DNA of 64,000 bases, taken from the NCBI GenBank assembly GCA_965220505.1, contig CBDCQE010000001.1, forward strand, positions 2,170,001 to 2,234,000. Direction: 5' to 3'. Source of the DNA: Bin87 sp965220505. GTDB taxonomy: Bacteria; Chloroflexota; Dehalococcoidia; Lucifugimonadales; UBA3495. The notes under the pieces are model-generated. The model saw only the letters and a program-made list of their open reading frames with translations. It did no database searches and was not told the origin of the DNA. This document shows, piece by piece, positions 60,183 to 64,000 of the stretch. Numbering within the stretch: the first letter of the stretch is position 1; each line of letters opens with the position of its first letter. The translations under genes and the position numbers were made by a program.

Positions 60183-60389
60183 ATGAAAAAAACGCTAAGC
60201 GCCAAATTCGAGAACGGAACCTTCAGGCTGCTGGACACCGAACAACTGCCTATACCGGATGGCACCGTCGTATCCATCACCGTTGTCGACGAACCCCCGT
60301 GGGACGACCCCAGGTGGATGAAGAAACTCCTTGACCAGGAGGAAGCGGAGCACTACCTCAACACCGCCGACGGCGGGACCGCCCCATGA
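60183..60389 (+). CDS. DUF104 (AF2212-like) antitoxin
   Basis: This 68-residue protein has 'KKTLSAKFENGTFRLLDTEQ' and 'IPDGTVVSITVVDEP', the DUF104 beta-fold, followed by an acidic helical tail that should wrap its toxin. It overlaps the PIN-domain gene by 4 bases (ATGA). The ribosome site AGGAG lies upstream, and a TAGACT hexamer at 60159-60164 may be a -10 box. The pairing with a PIN toxin follows known archaeal and bacterial cases. Confidence 0.82.
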   Translation: MKKTLSAKFENGTFRLLDTEQLPIPDGTVVSITVVDEPPWDDPRWMKKLLDQEEAEHYLNTADGGTAP

Positions 60390-60814
60390 TCGTCCCGGAC
60401 CTCAACCTGCTGATCTACGCATACGACCACCGAGCACCCCAGCACCCACAGGCCCGCCAATGGTGGGCCGAACTATTGAACGGAGACGAACCAGTGGGAA
60501 TTCCCTGGGTCGTCCTGACCGGGTTCATCAGACTCGCGATCCGACCAGGCACATTGGCCAGACCGCTAACCGGCGCGGAGGCAGTTGAAGAAATACAGCG
60601 GTGGCTCGCAAGGCCCCACGTATCGGCTATCAGCCCGACGAACCGACACCCGGAGTTACTGGCAAGTCTCCTGCAGGCCACAGCCTACGGACCCAACACA
60701 GTAACCGACGCCCACATCGGCGCGATGGCCATAGAATACAACGCTGTCGTCCATAGCAACGACCGCATCTTCACCCGGTTCCCCGGTATCCGGCTGCACA
60801 ACCCCGTCACGTAG
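60386..60814 (+). CDS. PIN-domain toxin (VapC-like RNase)
   Basis: This 142-residue PIN protein has acidic residues in 'MIVPDLNLLIYAYDH' (Asp5), 'TVTDAHIGAMAIEY' and 'VVHSNDRIFTRFPG', the metal-binding set of PIN RNases. 'IPWVVLTGFIRLA' is typical of VapC. It is coupled to the DUF104 antitoxin gene. The substrate (tRNA, rRNA or mRNA) is unknown. Confidence 0.88.
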   Translation: MIVPDLNLLIYAYDHRAPQHPQARQWWAELLNGDEPVGIPWVVLTGFIRLAIRPGTLARPLTGAEAVEEIQRWLARPHVSAISPTNRHPELLASLLQATAYGPNTVTDAHIGAMAIEYNAVVHSNDRIFTRFPGIRLHNPVT

Positions 60815-60845
60815 CATCGGTTGTTGAGCGTCCGCGTCACGGCAC

Positions 60846-61550
60846 TCAGCCCATCCGCCGCGCCACCAGCAAACCGTCCTCCCGGGTCACCCGCATGGCG
60901 AAGGGATAGCGGTCCACTTCCAGGGCCAGACCCACGTCCCGGGGGTGAAACTGCGGCTGTCCGTCATCGAAGAACTTCTGCGTTGCGCCTCCGGCCATGA
61001 TCAGCTTGCGCAACGCCTCGGGATCGGGATTGCGCCCTTCCAGACGGTTGCGCAGGTACAACGCGCAGTGCTCGTCCTCGTCCGACCGGTTCACGCCCTG
61101 GTCCCCCATGGCGAGGATGGTGACGCGCTCCGGCAGCGGATCCTCCGCCAGTAACGCTTGTGCCGTTGCGCCAGCCACCACGAAGGACGTGACGTAGATC
61201 GGATCGCAACCGGCCGCGCCGGCCGCCGCCGTGCCCACCGTCCCGGCGCGCGTGGACTGCACGATGCTCTTGCCCGCGAAATCCACGGATGACGCCTCGT
61301 AGGGCGAGTTGCCGTAGTCAAACCCTTCGGGCCGGCGGCCGTCCACCTCACCCATCAGGATGTCGGCAATGGCCGGGTTGTTCCGCCGGATCTCCAGCGC
61401 CTCCTCCACCTCGGCCACCAGAGTGATCCGTTCCGCGCCCCGGTCAAACGCGATGGCCGCCGTGGTGAAAGCGCGAAACACGTCGATGACGAGGGCCGCG
61501 CCGGTGGCCTCGCCGGCGTCGCGGGACAAACTGCCGATGCGAATTTCCAT
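60846..61550 (-). CDS. comB: 2-phosphosulfolactate phosphatase (ComB) family
   Basis: This 234-residue protein has 'ALVIDVFRAFTTAAIAFDRG', 'GRRPEGFDYGNSPYEAS' and 'SIVQSTRAGTVGTAAAGAAG', hallmarks of ComB, the Mg-dependent phosphatase that makes sulfolactate in coenzyme M and sulfonate pathways. A ComDE-like decarboxylase is at 20248-21304, but ComA and ComC are absent here. The family is widespread in bacteria that do not make coenzyme M, so its role may differ. Confidence 0.88.
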   Translation of the reverse strand: MEIRIGSLSRDAGEATGAALVIDVFRAFTTAAIAFDRGAERITLVAEVEEALEIRRNNPAIADILMGEVDGRRPEGFDYGNSPYEASSVDFAGKSIVQSTRAGTVGTAAAGAAGCDPIYVTSFVVAGATAQALLAEDPLPERVTILAMGDQGVNRSDEDEHCALYLRNRLEGRNPDPEALRKLIMAGGATQKFFDDGQPQFHPRDVGLALEVDRYPFAMRVTREDGLLVARRMG

Positions 61551-61570
61551 ATCTCCATCTCATCATTTCG

Positions 61571-61653
61571 CATGGATGAACAGGATCGACAGGATTGATA
61601 TTGATTTCAGATAAATCAAGTATCGAATATCCTGTTTATCCTGTTCATCCATG
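61571..61653. repeat. 83-base inverted repeat with nested hairpin
   Basis: Left arm CATGGATGAACAGGAT and right arm ATCCTGTTCATCCATG are perfect 16-base inverted repeats, extended inward by ACAGGAT/ATCCTGT after two mismatches. The centre has a second hairpin, TTGATTT/AAATCAA. It lies between two minus-strand genes (comB and NHL). Repeats with the unit 'GGATGAACAGGAT' recur in many environmental genomes. Confidence 0.8.
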
Positions 61654-61661
61654 TCAGTTAG

Positions 61662-62609
61662 TCAGGCGGTTTTGACGAGCTTCTGGAGGGAGCGAATCTC
61701 CCGCGGCGGGTCCAGGTGCTGGCCCGTGTGGGTCCACGAGACCTCGCCCACATAGATGTTTCCCGCAGAATCCAGGCAGACCCCGTGGGGCGCGATGAAC
61801 TGGCCGGGCGCTTCGCCCTCGGGTCCGTCGCCCACCCGCGCCTGGCGTCGTCCCTCAGTGTCGTAGACACTGACCCTGGGCCCAAGGCCGGTGGCCTGGG
61901 AGTTGGGGCCAATCGCCGAACCCAGTTCTCCGATGTACACCAGGCCGGCCTCCTGGTCGATGTACAGGCCGCAGGGGCGGGACATGTCGTTCCACTGTCC
62001 CATGAACCTGCCATCGGAATTGAACACCTGCACCCGGTGGTTCTCGCGGTCGGCCAGGTACACCAGGCCGTCACGGTCCGTGCCTATGTTGTGGGCTATG
62101 TTGAACTCGGCCGGCCCATTTCCGGATTGGCCCCATGAAAAGATCAGCCTTCCATCGGGGCTGTATTTGTGGATTCGCGCGTTGCCGTAGCCATCCGACA
62201 CGTAGAAGTCGCCGTTGCGGGGATCAATGGCAACGTGGGTGCAGCGGTTGAACGGGTCACCGGACATGAAGGGCGCGGGATGGCCGCTGGTGCCCAACGT
62301 CAGCAGTATCTCGCCGTTCAGCGTGCACTTGCGCACGGTGTGGTCACCGTCGTCGGTGAGGAACATGGTCCCGTCGGGGGCCATCGTCACCCCGTGCGCC
62401 CGTGGGAAAACACCTTCGCCCCAGGACTCGATGAAGTTGCCGTCCTTGTCGAACACGATCATCGGGTGCTCGCCGCGATTGAAGGCATAGACGTTGTCGT
62501 CCGCGTCGCAGCCCACGGCGGCCACCTCTTTGAACGTGTAGCCGGGCGGAAGCTGACCCCAGCCTTCCTGCACCTCGTAGGTGAACTGGCCCTCTCCGAT
62601 AGTTACCAT
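61662..62609 (-). CDS. NHL-repeat beta-propeller protein
   Basis: This 315-residue protein has repeated NHL-type units ('PRAHGVTMAPDGTMFLTDDG', 'CTHVAIDPRNGDFYVSDGYG', 'IAHNIGTDRDGLVYLADREN', 'APHGVCLDSAGNIYVGEVS'). It resembles the six-bladed fold of peptidyl-alpha-hydroxyglycine alpha-amidating lyase-like proteins. ATG 62609 follows AGGAGGG; a longer antisense frame reaching 63494 is only the shadow of hemQ. No signal peptide is seen. Function is open. Confidence 0.87.
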   Translation of the reverse strand: MVTIGEGQFTYEVQEGWGQLPPGYTFKEVAAVGCDADDNVYAFNRGEHPMIVFDKDGNFIESWGEGVFPRAHGVTMAPDGTMFLTDDGDHTVRKCTLNGEILLTLGTSGHPAPFMSGDPFNRCTHVAIDPRNGDFYVSDGYGNARIHKYSPDGRLIFSWGQSGNGPAEFNIAHNIGTDRDGLVYLADRENHRVQVFNSDGRFMGQWNDMSRPCGLYIDQEAGLVYIGELGSAIGPNSQATGLGPRVSVYDTEGRRQARVGDGPEGEAPGQFIAPHGVCLDSAGNIYVGEVSWTHTGQHLDPPREIRSLQKLVKTA

Positions 62610-62753
62610 CGGTGTCCCTCCTGTGGTGTCAACGCTCGCCGGCGTCGGACACGGCGGTGATTGTAACCCATACGATGCGTCCTCAACCCGACCGTTAGGA
62701 GCCGATGCTACAATGGGCCACCACGATCCCAGTCCAACCCAAGGAGACCCCCG

Positions 62754-63452
62754 ATGGCCGACCCGCGACGCGATTTCGTCAAGTACACGTTCTACAGGGT
62801 GCAGCCCGAGTGGCGCCGCCTGCCCGCCGCCGAGCGCGAGGCCGGCAAGGATGAGTTCGCCGCCGTGGCCGCCGAGCACGCCGACCGGGTCGCCCTGAAC
62901 ACCTACACCCTGGTCGGCGCCCGCGGCGACACCGATTTCATGCTGTGGGGCGTGTGCCCCGAGTTGGAGCCCATCAACGAGATGGCCGCTCGCCTCAACG
63001 GCACCCGCCTCGGCGGTTACCTGGAAACCCCGCATTCCTACCTGGGCATGACCCGCCGCTCGCCCTACATCGACGACCACCAGCACGAGGGTCAGGAAGG
63101 GTCGGGAGATTCCGCGTCCATGCGCATCGTCGGTCGCCGCTACCTCTTCATGTACCCCTTCTGGAAGACCCACGACTGGTACCAATTGTCCAAGGACACG
63201 CGCCAGGAGATGATGAACGAGCACTTCGTCATCGGCCACAAGTATCCCCAGGTGAAAATCTCCACCGCCTACTCCTTCGGCCTCGACGACCCCGAGTTCA
63301 TCCTGGGCTTCGAGACCGACGAACCCGGCACCTTCCTGGACCTGGTCATGGACCTCCGCGAGTCCAAGGCCCGCCCCTACACCCTGAAGGACACCCCCAT
63401 CTTCTCCTGCATCAACCGCCCCCTCCGCGACTGCCTGGACGACGCGGCGTAA
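62754..63452 (+). CDS. hemQ: Chlorite dismutase-family coproheme decarboxylase (HemQ/ChdC-like)
   Basis: This 232-residue ferredoxin-fold protein has 'RYLFMYPFWKTHDWYQLSKD', including the Tyr used by HemQ for coproheme decarboxylation, and 'EHFVIGHKYPQVKISTAYSF' with the proximal-His region. HemQ converts coproheme III to haem b in the pathway typical of monoderm bacteria. AAGGAG precedes the ATG, and TACAAT at 62709-62714 may be its -10 box. The Uma2 gene follows 12 bases later. Confidence 0.88.
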   Translation: MADPRRDFVKYTFYRVQPEWRRLPAAEREAGKDEFAAVAAEHADRVALNTYTLVGARGDTDFMLWGVCPELEPINEMAARLNGTRLGGYLETPHSYLGMTRRSPYIDDHQHEGQEGSGDSASMRIVGRRYLFMYPFWKTHDWYQLSKDTRQEMMNEHFVIGHKYPQVKISTAYSFGLDDPEFILGFETDEPGTFLDLVMDLRESKARPYTLKDTPIFSCINRPLRDCLDDAA

Positions 63453-63464
63453 GGAGGCGACACG

Positions 63465-64000
63465 ATGACTTCGCCAGCCATTGCCAAACCACAACCGTCC
63501 GCCCCGGCAACAGTGCCGGACAACGATATGCCGGCTCCGTTCTCCCTGGACATCAGCTCAATACTGGCCCTGCTGCCCGACGATAACGCGCTGGACGACT
63601 GGTTCCTGCGCTTCACCGCCGACAATGAGGATTTAGGCTACCAGTTTGAAATTGACCAACACGGGAGATTGTGGGCGATGGCATCGGAAGGCATGGACGG
63701 GCAGTTGCGTTCGGGCAACTTGTACATTGATTTGCGGCTTTGGTCGGATGAGGGCCCCGGTGGACACGTGATTACCGGCAACGGCTTGGTTCGTATGCCC
63801 TGGCCGGGCCGTCGTGGTCCTGATGCCGGCTGGGTTGCTCCAGAGCAATTGTCGCCCCTGGCGCCGGCAGGGCAACGACCGCATGGCGTTCCTTTCGCCC
63901 CCCGGTTCATCGCCGAAATCCGTTCCCTTTCCAATCCTGTAGAAGAACAGCAGGACAAAATGGAAGAGTGGATCACCTACGGCGTCGCCCTGGGCTGGCT
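63465..64000 (+). CDS. Uma2-family endonuclease-like protein, 3' end outside window
   Basis: The ATG at 63465, after AAGGAGG, opens a frame to the end of the window (178 codons, no stop). The product has the Uma2 pattern 'GNLYIDLRLWSDEGPGGH', 'RGPDAGWVAPEQLSPLAPAG' (Asp), 'RFIAEIRSLSNPVEEQQDK' (Glu-x-Arg-Ser) and 'MEEWITYGVALGWL'. The core differs from the other two Uma2 genes in this window and fits another Uma2 subgroup. The N-terminal 30 residues are Pro/Ala-rich. Confidence 0.87.
   Translation, partial: MTSPAIAKPQPSAPATVPDNDMPAPFSLDISSILALLPDDNALDDWFLRFTADNEDLGYQFEIDQHGRLWAMASEGMDGQLRSGNLYIDLRLWSDEGPGGHVITGNGLVRMPWPGRRGPDAGWVAPEQLSPLAPAGQRPHGVPFAPRFIAEIRSLSNPVEEQQDKMEEWITYGVALGW

Noticed and set aside
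1..64000. tRNA and rRNA genes
   Set aside because: No cloverleaf with the usual GTTCGA arm, and no rRNA-like sequence, was found by eye; a covariance-model scan would be decisive.

Overview
The window is a GC-rich (roughly 60-65 %), gene-dense bacterial chromosome segment, most likely from an uncultured member of the Chloroflexota, perhaps a SAR202/Dehalococcoidia-like lineage. This is inference. It rests on solute-binding lipoproteins with Ala/Pro/Thr-rich linkers after the lipobox, many Uma2-family genes, a coproheme-decarboxylase (HemQ) typical of monoderm haem synthesis, a UGSC-type selenoprotein, and a broad set of SMP-30, NHL and Asp-box propellers and alpha/beta hydrolases. No rRNA, tRNA or CRISPR array was seen.

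Layout. 1-6.3 kb: the 3' part of a SRAP (YedK/HMCES) gene, then a five-gene minus-strand signalling operon (STAS antagonist, receiver-PP2C phosphatase, RsbW-like kinase, LivJ-like periplasmic lipoprotein, histidine kinase) that looks like a TorT/TorS-type ligand sensor wired to a partner-switching output. 6.6-16.9 kb: a UGSC selenoprotein with an in-frame UGA and a bSECIS-like hairpin, a MazF-type toxin with an unusual upstream partner, three alpha/beta-hydrolase-fold genes (two without the nucleophile Ser), a MetE-like methyltransferase, OsmC/rhodanese and an enoyl-CoA hydratase. 17-27 kb: Uma2, two nitroreductases, an SMP-30 protein, a two-subunit sulfopyruvate-decarboxylase-like enzyme, DUF3800, then a 2-oxoacid dehydrogenase operon (E1alpha, small coiled-coil ORF, E1beta, E2, lipB).

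27-36 kb is an accessory, defence-rich stretch: Uma2, tiny membrane proteins, McrB/McrC, an MNT/HEPN pair, a restriction-endonuclease-like gene, a 163-bp MITE with 5-bp target duplication, and a frameshifted gene remnant. 36-40 kb has propeller proteins and three tandem retropepsin-like genes. 40-48.5 kb holds two tandem copies of an oligopeptide ABC operon (SBP, DppB, DppC; no ATPases), each with its own sigma70-like promoter and a hairpin between the SBP and permease genes. 48.9-64 kb: enoyl-CoA hydratase, TlyA, RND pump, CinA-like protein, tandem coiled-coil small proteins, LLM oxidoreductase, penicillin acylase, a DNA methyltransferase, a DUF104/PIN toxin-antitoxin pair, ComB, an NHL protein, HemQ, and a Uma2 gene that runs off the end.

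A dispersed family of GGGGCG...CGCCCC palindromes sits in intergenic regions, mostly at gene ends, and links otherwise unrelated loci. Functional assignments come from recognised motifs only; no database search was run.
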